The position numbers were made by a program, and so were the translations under genes. From NCBI GenBank assembly GCA_002377985.1, contig DFQW01000002.1, positions 10,768 through 16,693 of the forward strand: 5,926 nt of DNA. Direction: 5' to 3'. This DNA comes from Halieaceae bacterium UBA3479. Lineage in GTDB: Bacteria; Pseudomonadota; Gammaproteobacteria; Pseudomonadales; Halieaceae. This document shows, one piece after another, positions 1 through 5,926 of this stretch; within the stretch, counting starts at the first letter, position 1, and every line of letters begins with the position of its first letter. The notes beneath the pieces are model-generated. The model was not told where the DNA came from, ran no database searches, and was given only the letters and a program-made list of their open reading frames with translations.

Positions 1-2541
1 ACCGTCGCCGTGGCACTTGCCGTTACAGGCGCTCTGCACAGCACCAACATTTATGCACAAGAATCTGCTGCACTGGAAGAAGTTGTGGTCACGGCGCGCA
101 AGAGAACTGAATCACTTCAAGAAATCCCCGTCGCCGTATCGGTCTTTGGGGCTGACGACATTCTGATGACAGACATGCGGGACCTGGAAGACGTTGCCTT
201 GCATACGCCGGGATTCCAATTCATGAATCAGGGTAACCAGCAACCGGGACGCTACAACACTCAGCTTCAGTTCCGTGGCCTCACAACGGCGCAATTCTCC
301 CCAAGCTTTGCAACCGGAGCGCTCTTTATCGACGGTATCTATGTGCTCAATGGCGGGACTTCTCTCAGCCTCATGGATCTTGAGCGCGTCGAGGTTATCA
401 AGGGCCCACAGTCTGCCTATTTTGCTCGGAACACCTTTGGTGGCGCTGTCAATCTGATCACCCGCGACCCCAACTCTGAGGCGTGGGCCGGAGAGATCAA
501 TGCCAGCGTGTCGGATCGCAGTCGCACCGAGATAAGCGGCATTGTGGAAGGTCCGATTATTAAGGATGTACTGGCCTTCAGCCTTTCTGGCCGCTTCTAC
601 GACAAAGAGGGCCACTACACCGCCACCGACGGGGGTCGAACTGGAGACGAGGAAACCACAACTTTCAGTGGCGTCATCAACTGGACACCCACCGACAACT
701 TCAAGATTAAAATGCGCTATAGCTCATCTGAAGACGATGACGGCGCGCCAAGTCAGGGCTTTGTCTCAGGCATCATGAATGACACCTGCACAGGCACCAC
801 CGTTAATTCTGCTGAAGGTGTCGCCAATCCGGTCAACTACATTTGCGGAACCATACCCTACGGCAATAGCGTGACAACCGACCCCGGCAACAAAGTCATT
901 TCTTCCAACACCATTTTGCCAGTTGACATGGCGGCGCTCACAGATCCGACAACCAATATCGACGGCGTTCCGAACGTCAGTTCTATTGGTATGAAGCGGG
1001 AGAGTGAGCGATTTTCAATCGCAGCTGGGTATCAGTTTGACTCCGGCTACAGCATTGACATGAGCTACGGTAACAACGAACAGGATGCCAGCTGGATCCG
1101 CGACTTTGACCTCTCGGATCGCCTCGGTTGGTGGTCTCGTGATCCTCAAAAGATGGAGGACGAAAGCTGGGAAATCCGCATCAGCAGCCCGCAGGATCAG
1201 CGGCTGAGATGGCTGGTCGGCTACAGCTACTATGAGCAGGAATTCATTTCTTCAGGCGCTGGCGGCGATGCGGCCACCTCGTGTTTTGCCTTTGACTTCT
1301 ATGGCTATTCCGATGCTTATCCCAATATCTGTGTCTACAGCTTCTTCGACCCCGCCATTGGCGGGCTCGGTATGGGACGGCCAGGCAACGCATTGGGTAT
1401 CTTCAGCAACAGTCTGACGAACGCGGATCAAGCGGAGGTATCCGGGGTATTTGGATCGGTGGACTTTGATATCACCGACAATTTGACCGTCATCCTCGAA
1501 GGCAGATTTGTTGAAGACAAGCTGATCAAGGGCAATGCGGTTGCCGGCACCGGCACGACGCGACTTGAAGAAACGTTCGATGACTTCTTACCTCGCGCCA
1601 TCTTGCGCTGGACACCCTCAGACAACACGACACTGTATGCCAGCTGGTCTGAAGGTCAGATAGCGGGCGACTTCAACACCTTCTTTGCGCAGGCAGACGA
1701 TCGCGAGAAAGCACAATACCTTAACGCTGATGCCTCGGTGGCCGAACTTCTGGAGGCTGAAACGCTCGAAGCTATTGAGTTCGGCTGGAAGCAGCGCTTC
1801 TGGGACGGGCGCGGTCAGATGAATATCGCGGTTTATATGCAGACTTGGGAGAACATCAAGGGCCGCTCTTCTTTCCTGATCAATGAGACCTGCCGTGCGG
1901 GCGATATCGGTACGGCGCAGTGCCCGGAAGGCACTCTGGGCCAGCCAAAAGCCACCTACCCGGCCGATGGCAGTGATCCCATTCCCTTCTATAACTCACG
2001 CAATATATTGATACCCGGTGATGCAGATATCTGGGGTATTGAGTTCGAGGGAAAGGCGGCGATAACGGATCGTACCGAGGTGGGCGTTAACATCAGCTAT
2101 ATCGACTCCGAGTATGACGATTACAAATTCAACTTTGTTGCCCCCATCGCTGGATTCTCACAGATGTCTGGCAACCAGACTCCTCGCCAACCCAAGAGCA
2201 CTATGAGCGCCTATATCTCACATGAATTCTCGATGTTCGATCAGGGCGGCTACTGGCGGGTGGATTGGTTCCATCAGGGGGAGTCTTATGTCGATGAATC
2301 CAACCTCGCTAAGCTCGACTCTTACAATCTGTTTAATCTGCGAGTGGGTATGCAGTGGGAGAATTTGATGGCCGAACTCTTTGTCATGAACCTCACCGAC
2401 GAAGAAGCCTGGCAGACCGGGGCACGCTGGACCGACTTCTCCAGTCCATCTCAGTTTGCTTTCCTTACCGCCAAGCAGGGGGTTGCTGTGTCCCCGCTCG
2501 ACAAGCGCGAGATCGGTCTCCGCCTGAACTGGAAGTTTTAA
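1..2541 (+). CDS. TonB-dependent outer-membrane receptor, 5'-partial
   Basis: This is an outer-membrane beta-barrel receptor that would import a scarce ligand using TonB-ExbBD energy. The frame is open to the window edge. A GTG at 10 lies inside a hydrophobic signal-peptide core (VAVALAVTGAL) ending in a plausible IYA|QE cleavage site, so the true start is upstream. Counting from that GTG (843 residues): a TonB box EEVVVTA at 23-29; the plug domain to about 155, with the typical plug-end signature VEVIKGPQSAYFARNTFGGA (127-146) followed by NLITRDP; then the barrel, ending in the aromatic C-terminus LRLNWKF expected for BAM-dependent insertion. The only six cysteines form three close pairs (260/279, 425/441, 628/638), probably in extracellular loops. 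The stop is TAA, and a terminator follows 22 bp later. The substrate cannot be told from the sequence: no siderophore, vitamin B12 or glycan marker is visible. The family call is secure. Confidence 0.95.
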   Translation, partial: TVAVALAVTGALHSTNIYAQESAALEEVVVTARKRTESLQEIPVAVSVFGADDILMTDMRDLEDVALHTPGFQFMNQGNQQPGRYNTQLQFRGLTTAQFSPSFATGALFIDGIYVLNGGTSLSLMDLERVEVIKGPQSAYFARNTFGGAVNLITRDPNSEAWAGEINASVSDRSRTEISGIVEGPIIKDVLAFSLSGRFYDKEGHYTATDGGRTGDEETTTFSGVINWTPTDNFKIKMRYSSSEDDDGAPSQGFVSGIMNDTCTGTTVNSAEGVANPVNYICGTIPYGNSVTTDPGNKVISSNTILPVDMAALTDPTTNIDGVPNVSSIGMKRESERFSIAAGYQFDSGYSIDMSYGNNEQDASWIRDFDLSDRLGWWSRDPQKMEDESWEIRISSPQDQRLRWLVGYSYYEQEFISSGAGGDAATSCFAFDFYGYSDAYPNICVYSFFDPAIGGLGMGRPGNALGIFSNSLTNADQAEVSGVFGSVDFDITDNLTVILEGRFVEDKLIKGNAVAGTGTTRLEETFDDFLPRAILRWTPSDNTTLYASWSEGQIAGDFNTFFAQADDREKAQYLNADASVAELLEAETLEAIEFGWKQRFWDGRGQMNIAVYMQTWENIKGRSSFLINETCRAGDIGTAQCPEGTLGQPKATYPADGSDPIPFYNSRNILIPGDADIWGIEFEGKAAITDRTEVGVNISYIDSEYDDYKFNFVAPIAGFSQMSGNQTPRQPKSTMSAYISHEFSMFDQGGYWRVDWFHQGESYVDESNLAKLDSYNLFNLRVGMQWENLMAELFVMNLTDEEAWQTGARWTDFSSPSQFAFLTAKQGVAVSPLDKREIGLRLNWKF

Positions 2542-2563
2542 GAATCTAGCGTTGTGGTTAGCA

Positions 2564-2587
2564 GGCCGGGGCAACCCGGCCTTTTTT
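2564..2587 (+). terminator. Intrinsic terminator of the TonB-dependent receptor gene
   Basis: A perfect 7-bp G/C stem (GGCCGGG / CCCGGCC) closes a GCAA tetraloop (GNRA type) and is followed directly by six T residues. It starts 22 bp after the receptor stop codon. The reverse strand has no T run after the stem, so it should work only in the + direction. It separates the receptor from the SOS genes downstream. Confidence 0.93.
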
Positions 2588-2805
2588 ATGCCCCATAGGA
2601 ACATGCCGGCAACTGAACGTGTTGTTCGACATCGCGCCAACGCCCGCACTGAATGCGTTTGCAGGATTCAGCCCTGGGTAAAAATAAGGTGGCGTGTAGT
2701 GCAAAAACCGGCTCCAGAAAAAGGATGCTGGATGACAACCCCAGAAGCGCATGGCCCAACTGCTCGAGCCACCTCTGCCTAAAAATAAATAAATATCTGC
2801 CCATG
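2588..2805. other. Gene-free spacer between receptor terminator and imuB control region
   Basis: Short open frames exist on both strands, but none has a ribosome binding site or a recognisable protein. I see no imuA or imuA remnant here, although imuA usually precedes imuB. The last 25 bp before the palindrome are A/T rich (AAAAATAAATAAATAT), which could help promoter opening or act as an UP-like element. No good -35 hexamer is visible. A small GAAC-N5-GTTC inverted repeat lies at 2615-2627 and has no assigned role. Confidence 0.5.
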
Positions 2806-2811
2806 TCGCGG

Positions 2812-2817
2812 CATAAT
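2812..2817 (+). promoter_or_regulatory. Candidate -10 element of imuB
   Basis: CATAAT matches TATAAT at 5 of 6 positions and shares its last T with the LexA box. Initiation 6-8 bp downstream would give a leader of about 22 nt, starting inside the operator. No convincing -35 lies 16-18 bp upstream. An alternative -10, TATTAT at 2835-2840, would place initiation at the ATG itself and give a leaderless message. The sequence alone does not decide between them. Confidence 0.4.
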
Positions 2818-2836
2818 ACTGTATAAAAATACAGTA
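2817..2836. promoter_or_regulatory. LexA (SOS) box of imuB
   Basis: TACTGTATAAAAATACAGTA has the full CTGT-N8-ACAG core and matches the E. coli SOS consensus (TACTGTATATATATACAGTA) at 18 of 20 positions. It ends 10 bp before the imuB ATG. LexA bound here would cover the probable promoter and start region. From established knowledge, RecA-stimulated LexA self-cleavage after DNA damage would release the gene. Confidence 0.95.
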
Positions 2837-2846
2837 TTATGCCGCG

Positions 2847-4289
2847 ATGGCACTCTGGCTCTGTCTCCGTTTCGACGCACTCCCTCTGGAAGCCCTGTTA
2901 ACACCGCAAGGCTTGCATAGCGATATAGCTCAGGTGGTAATCCATCAGCGGCAGGTTCTGATTGGTAATGAATTCGCCCAGCTGGCAGGAGTGATGCCGG
3001 GGCAAAGTGTGAGCACAGCACAAACATTGCTCGCACACCAAAGCAGTCGTTTCTGGGAGCGTTCCCTCGAAGCCGAAAATACCCTGCTACAACAATTACT
3101 GAGCTGGGCCTACGGGGTTTCACCACACCTGCAGCGCTGGCAGGACAATGCCTTGATGATTGAAGTGGGCAGTTGTCTTCGTCTTCATCATGGTCTGGAT
3201 ACACTGCTGAAGCGCGTTGATACCGAACTCAGCCTGCGTGGGCTCACCGTAGCAAAAGGGGTAGCAGAAACCCGTACCGCGGCCTGGCTGTTGAGTCATG
3301 CCGGGCCACATGCAAGCTGTCAGCCCGGGCTACCACTCGAAGAGCGCCTCGCGCCGCTTTCTCTGCAGCTATTAATGACCGAGTTCCCACAGGTTGTGGC
3401 GCGACTTGAAAAAGCCGGTATCACCCAATTTTCGCATTTGCTTCGTATTTCTCTTCCCGAGCTGGGCAAACGATGTGGTGCGCTGTTTATCGATTGGTTG
3501 GATCGCCTTGTAGGACACCAGCAGGAACCCGCTATCGTGTATCAGCCGCCCCGATACTTTAAAGACACACTCTGGTTTGGATTTGACATTCATAATCGGC
3601 AGGAACTCCATCCCGCCATGGAGCGCTTACTCGCTCACTTTTGTACATTCCTGAAAAACACCCAGCTCTCTTGCGGCATGATTGAATGGCAGTATTTGCA
3701 ACGACAAGGCGCCGGTGATTCGCTCAAAGTGTTTTCAGAAGCGGCCCAACAACAGGCTCAACGCTGGTTTGAGCTTTCGTGTTTGCAATTGGACAAGCAA
3801 ACCCTGCCAAAAGACATTGAAGGCCTGTCACTCATTGTCGACCACCTGCACGAAAATACCCCACCAGCAACCGACCTGTTTCATGCGGATGTCAGTCGCA
3901 CTTCACGGCATGAACTGGCTGATCGCCTGCGCAGCCGACTTGGGCTCAAGGCCGTTGGGTATATCGACTATCGTGAAGAGCACTTACCTGAAGATGCCGT
4001 GGTGAAGACGCATTCTCTGATAGCACCGCGCGACGGAGATGTGGCTGCACTTGGACAACGCCCATTTTGGCTATTTCCCGAACCCCATCCCATCCATCAG
4101 ACAGCACAGCAGCTGTACTGGAATGGCGTATTGGAGCTACTGCACGGTCCGGAGCGCATTGAAGACCACTGGTGGAGCACTCCTGTCAGCCGCGACTACT
4201 ACATTGCCTGTACTCCACAAAAGCAGCCTGTCTGGATCTATCAGGACAGGCATAACCGACGCTGGTATCTACATGGACTGTTTGCGTGA
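2847..4289 (+). CDS. imuB: ImuB, catalytically inactive Y-family polymerase homologue of the SOS mutasome
   Basis: ImuB is the hub of the ImuA-ImuB-DnaE2 translesion complex: it binds the beta clamp and brings in DnaE2, without polymerising itself. The 480 residues match the usual length. The N-terminal palm starts LWLCLRFDALPLEAL, where active Y-family enzymes have the metal-binding DxD motif; alignment puts Cys6 and Arg8 at those aspartates. The second catalytic site (SxDE) reads ALMIEVGSC (102-110), so the Asp-Glu pair is lost, as is typical of ImuB. A thumb-like region follows at about 180-230, then the little finger. ATDLF (341-345) lies where a clamp-binding motif is expected but lacks its Gln. 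The C-terminal ImuB block is well kept: RPFWLFPEP (405-413), GPERIE (434-439), SRDYY (448-452) and a terminal WYLHGLFA. ATG 2847 is the only start after the in-frame TAA at 2814. No Shine-Dalgarno sequence is visible. imuA is not adjacent. Confidence 0.95.
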   Translation: MALWLCLRFDALPLEALLTPQGLHSDIAQVVIHQRQVLIGNEFAQLAGVMPGQSVSTAQTLLAHQSSRFWERSLEAENTLLQQLLSWAYGVSPHLQRWQDNALMIEVGSCLRLHHGLDTLLKRVDTELSLRGLTVAKGVAETRTAAWLLSHAGPHASCQPGLPLEERLAPLSLQLLMTEFPQVVARLEKAGITQFSHLLRISLPELGKRCGALFIDWLDRLVGHQQEPAIVYQPPRYFKDTLWFGFDIHNRQELHPAMERLLAHFCTFLKNTQLSCGMIEWQYLQRQGAGDSLKVFSEAAQQQAQRWFELSCLQLDKQTLPKDIEGLSLIVDHLHENTPPATDLFHADVSRTSRHELADRLRSRLGLKAVGYIDYREEHLPEDAVVKTHSLIAPRDGDVAALGQRPFWLFPEPHPIHQTAQQLYWNGVLELLHGPERIEDHWWSTPVSRDYYIACTPQKQPVWIYQDRHNRRWYLHGLFA

Positions 4290-4468
4290 AAGCAAAGTGG
4301 CGCTCCATCATCAGCAGCCAAGGCGCGTTAATTCCCGCTTTCATAAATGACGTTGAGGTTACCGTGCTGCTTGTTACTGTAATCACCTATTGACGTTGCA
4401 GAACCAAGGGGCTGAATGGCACCCCACAACACCGACTATCTCAATGCATCAAATGTTGATCCCTGAAA
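4290..4468. other. Gene-free spacer between convergent imuB and blc
   Basis: This 179-bp gap lies between two stop codons facing each other. I find no strong G/C hairpin with a T tract for either gene, so the transcripts may end by Rho or overlap. Weak structures only: GGGG and CCCC runs flanking about 10 bp (around 4409-4426), ATCAAATGTTGAT (4448-4460), and an 8-bp direct repeat TGACGTTG (4348 and 4391). None is convincing as a functional site. Confidence 0.4.
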
Positions 4469-4993
4469 CTACAGCCACACCAAATCTTCGGGCGCAAAAC
4501 CCAACTCCGTGATGGTCTCCAGAAACTCATTGCGCAGCGTGTCACTGATTTCTGGTGATCGTGACAGCAGCCACAAATAATCGCGGTTAAACCCCGAGAC
4601 AAAAGCGTAGTCATAATTTTCCCCGAGACCAAACACGATGTAGCTGCCATAAAAGGGGCCAAAAAAGGAAACCTTCAAGTGCGCCACGGTCGGGGAATCG
4701 ACAAAGCGCGCCACACCTTCTGCCTCGCGCCAGCGCCCCTCTTCTTGATCAAAACCGCGATTCAAAACAGCGATACTGCCATCGGGATTAGTACTGTAGG
4801 TAGCCGTGACCTCGCTTAAGCCTCGCTCAAAGCTATGATCGAGCCTGGCTATCTCGTACCAAGTACCCAGATAACGCTCTTGATCAAAACCCGTAACGGG
4901 CTCAATACCCTCGGGGACGCCGGTACATCCCTGTAATACCAAACAGAGCGTGGCAACTAACCCATAACCTATTCGCCGCATTTTGCTCACCAT
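4469..4993 (-). CDS. blc: Blc-type outer-membrane lipocalin lipoprotein
   Basis: This is a bacterial lipocalin: an eight-stranded calyx that binds fatty acids or lysophospholipids, anchored to the inner face of the outer membrane. The 174 residues are close to E. coli Blc (177). A basic N-terminus and hydrophobic stretch lead to the lipobox LQGC with the acylated Cys at 23; the next residue is Thr, not Asp, so Lol sorting to the outer membrane is expected. The first lipocalin motif is RYLGTWYEIAR (40-50) with GTW at 43-45, followed by FERGLSEVTATYS (55-67). LKVSFFGPFYGSY (106-118) and RDYLWLLSRSP (137-147) are hallmark Blc blocks. ATG 4993 is chosen because AAGGAGA lies just before it; Met5 (4981) would be about 16 nt away from it. 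It is convergent with imuB and divergent from dnaE2, splitting the mutasome genes. No clear promoter or terminator was found. No functional link to SOS is evident. Confidence 0.96.
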   Translation of the reverse strand: MVSKMRRIGYGLVATLCLVLQGCTGVPEGIEPVTGFDQERYLGTWYEIARLDHSFERGLSEVTATYSTNPDGSIAVLNRGFDQEEGRWREAEGVARFVDSPTVAHLKVSFFGPFYGSYIVFGLGENYDYAFVSGFNRDYLWLLSRSPEISDTLRNEFLETITELGFAPEDLVWL

Positions 4994-4996
4994 TGT

Positions 4997-5003
4997 TCTC
5001 CTT
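4997..5003 (-). promoter_or_regulatory. Ribosome binding site of blc
   Basis: AAGGAGA on the - strand is a near-ideal Shine-Dalgarno sequence, though its 3-nt gap to ATG 4993 is short. It supports ATG 4993 over the Met codon four residues later. The GTG directly after the ATG is an alternative with slightly better spacing. It contrasts with the two SOS genes, which have no such site. Confidence 0.8.
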
Positions 5004-5109
5004 AAAATCTGCCGCTTGGGTGTAGCGCGGCTGGCCCTTCACGCCGGACACCAGAAAAACAGTCTACGACATTTCTGCAAACCCCTTTTCAACAGTAAGA
5101 ACACCCCGC

Positions 5110-5115
5110 TAGAAT
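5110..5115 (+). promoter_or_regulatory. Candidate -10 element of dnaE2
   Basis: TAGAAT matches TATAAT at 5 of 6 positions and overlaps the first T of the LexA box, the same geometry as CATAAT at imuB. A weak -35 (TTTCAA, 5087-5092) lies 17 bp upstream. Initiation would fall inside the operator, giving a leader of about 17 nt. The alternative TATACA (5126-5131) would start transcription at or next to the ATG. Confidence 0.4.
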
Positions 5116-5134
5116 ACTGTTTATTTATACAGTA
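5115..5134. promoter_or_regulatory. LexA (SOS) box of dnaE2
   Basis: TACTGTTTATTTATACAGTA carries CTGT-N8-ACAG and matches the E. coli SOS consensus at 18 of 20 positions. The symmetric part extends to 8-bp arms (AATACTGT 5113-5120, ACAGTATT 5129-5136). It ends only 5 bp before the dnaE2 ATG. It also lies in the region shared with divergent blc, about 120 bp upstream of the blc start, so an effect on blc is possible but unproven. Confidence 0.95.
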
Positions 5135-5139
5135 TTTTA

Positions 5140-5926
5140 ATGTACGCCGAATTACACTGCCTCAGCCACTACAGCTTTCTGCGCGGCGCCTCTGCGCCAG
5201 ATGAACTGGTGAAACGCGCCGCCCACTGCGGATACAGCGCACTGGCGATCACCGACGAGTGCTCTCTGGCCGGCATTGTCAAAGCGCATGTGGCGGCCAA
5301 GGAGCACGGCATACAGTTAATTGTCGGCAGCGAATTTACGTTGACCGAGGGTATTCGAGTGGTTGCCCTGGCTCCGAGTCGAGTAGCTTATGGAGAGCTA
5401 TCAGGCCTGATTAGCCGCGCCAGAAGACGCAGTGGTAAGGGAGAGTACGCCGTCCACTTGCGCGACATTATTTTTCACCTCAAACGCTGTCTGCTAATTC
5501 TGTTACCGGATGACACAGACAAGCAACAGGTCCATTTGCAGCAACTGGCAAGACTCTGCAAAGGTCGCGTATGGATTGGTATCAGTCGCCTACTCGGTAA
5601 TGACGAGTGGCGACGCTTTAAGCATCGTTATCACATAGCCCAAACCCTGCAGGTCCCCATGGTGGCCTGTGGCGAAGTACAGATGCACAGTGCAAAACGA
5701 AAAGCACTACACGACGTGCTCACGGCCATCCGAACCCAAACCCCCATTCAACGGTTAGGGCCCAGACGGCTGATTAATAGCCAGCAACATCTCCGCAACC
5801 TGGACACACTCACTACCCTGTATCCAGAAACGCTGATGCAGGAAACCTGTCGTATCGCCGCGCGATGTGATTTCAGCCTTGAAGAACTGCGCTATGAATA
5901 CCCAGAAGAAGTCGTCCCCACAAACC
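5140..5926 (+). CDS. dnaE2: DnaE2 (ImuC), error-prone DNA polymerase III alpha-like subunit, 3'-partial
   Basis: DnaE2 is a C-family polymerase that works with ImuA and ImuB in SOS translesion synthesis and induced mutagenesis. Only the first 262 codons are here, against just over 1000 residues in the full family. The frame is open to the window edge with no stop or frameshift. The visible part is the N-terminal PHP domain: AELHCLSHYSFLRGAS (3-18), ALAITDECSLAG (34-45) and GIQLIVGSEF (57-66), then a later PHP segment with VPMVACGEVQMH. Motif I reads H6-C-L8 rather than HxH, so the PHP metal site is probably incomplete, as I recall for DnaE2 proteins. The polymerase aspartates lie beyond the window. 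ATG 5140 is the only start after the in-frame TAG at 5110 and gives the family N-terminus. No Shine-Dalgarno sequence precedes it. The neighbouring imuB on the same strand supports the DnaE2 rather than replicative DnaE call. Confidence 0.95.
   Translation, partial: MYAELHCLSHYSFLRGASAPDELVKRAAHCGYSALAITDECSLAGIVKAHVAAKEHGIQLIVGSEFTLTEGIRVVALAPSRVAYGELSGLISRARRRSGKGEYAVHLRDIIFHLKRCLLILLPDDTDKQQVHLQQLARLCKGRVWIGISRLLGNDEWRRFKHRYHIAQTLQVPMVACGEVQMHSAKRKALHDVLTAIRTQTPIQRLGPRRLINSQQHLRNLDTLTTLYPETLMQETCRIAARCDFSLEELRYEYPEEVVPTN

Larger units (their letters stand above)
2806..2847. repeat. 42-bp near-continuous palindrome (19-bp arms, 4-bp AAAA centre)
   Basis: Arms 2806-2824 and 2829-2847 are perfect reverse complements around AAAA (2825-2828). 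The LexA box sits at the centre. The outer arms, CGCGGCATAA and its complement, extend well beyond what LexA contacts, and the right arm ends on the A of the imuB ATG. Outside the arms, imperfect symmetry continues: reading outward, both strands give GCCGCGA followed by ATGG, with a 2-nt insertion on the left side. Any transcript crossing the whole element could fold into a 19-bp hairpin ending at the start codon. As DNA it could extrude a cruciform. Confidence 0.9.

Noticed and set aside
112..615. 167-codon open frame on the - strand
   Set aside because: It lies wholly antisense to the receptor gene, has no recognisable domain, and is explained by codon bias of the gene opposite.
2615..2627. 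GAAC-N5-GTTC resembling a Gram-positive type SOS box
   Set aside because: The spacing is 5 rather than 4, the flanks do not match, and the genome clearly uses CTGT-N8-ACAG boxes.
2218..2649. 143-codon frame on the - strand over the receptor 3' end
   Set aside because: It runs through the receptor's C-terminal codons and its terminator, and its protein matches no family I know.
2839..2901. Out-of-frame ATG 8 bp before the imuB start, opening a 20-codon frame
   Set aside because: No ribosome binding site, and it arises from palindrome bases. It could be a small upstream frame, but nothing supports that.
2779..3204. 141-codon frame on the - strand crossing the palindrome
   Set aside because: It overlaps the imuB start and operator, and its composition looks like antisense of imuB. 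No ribosome binding site.
4371..4394. ACTGTAATCACCTATTG as a third LexA box after imuB
   Set aside because: The CTGT half has no ACAG partner at the right distance.
4409..4426. GGGG/CCCC hairpin as a terminator between imuB and blc
   Set aside because: The stem is only 4-5 bp with a wobble and a large loop, and no T tract follows on either strand.

Overview
The window reads as chromosomal DNA of a Gram-negative gammaproteobacterium. Three things point there: a large TonB-dependent outer-membrane receptor, a Blc-type lipocalin lipoprotein, and two LexA boxes of the E. coli type (CTGT-N8-ACAG) in front of SOS mutagenesis genes. The receptor style would fit marine or environmental lineages such as Cellvibrionales, but that placement is only an inference.

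Layout. Positions 1-2541 hold a TonB-dependent receptor on the + strand. Its 5' end is cut off by the window edge inside the signal peptide, and it is closed by a clear intrinsic terminator (2564-2587). About 220 bp without a convincing gene follow. Then comes a LexA box (2817-2836) embedded in a much longer perfect palindrome (2806-2847), whose last base is the first base of the imuB start codon. imuB (2847-4289, +) encodes a 480-residue catalytically inactive Y-family polymerase homologue. After 179 bp without a gene, a convergent gene on the - strand (4469-4993) encodes a 174-residue lipocalin lipoprotein (Blc). Its upstream region is shared with dnaE2 (5140 to beyond 5926, +), which has its own LexA box (5115-5134) ending only 5 bp before the ATG. 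dnaE2 is truncated by the right window edge.

How the genes work together. ImuB and DnaE2 (ImuC) are two of the three parts of the SOS-induced mutasome (ImuA, ImuB, DnaE2), which carries out error-prone translesion synthesis. In the usual arrangement they are adjacent and co-transcribed. Here they are split into two transcription units by a lipocalin gene in the opposite orientation. Each unit has its own near-consensus LexA operator, so co-induction would be kept without an operon. No imuA lies in the window. Neither SOS gene has a visible Shine-Dalgarno sequence, while the lipocalin gene between them has a strong one. The receptor and the lipocalin are envelope proteins with no evident functional link to the mutasome.

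The families involved are known ones. The unusual part is the regulatory architecture: the split cassette, the 42-bp palindrome reaching the start codon, and operator-to-ATG spacings too short for an ordinary leader.
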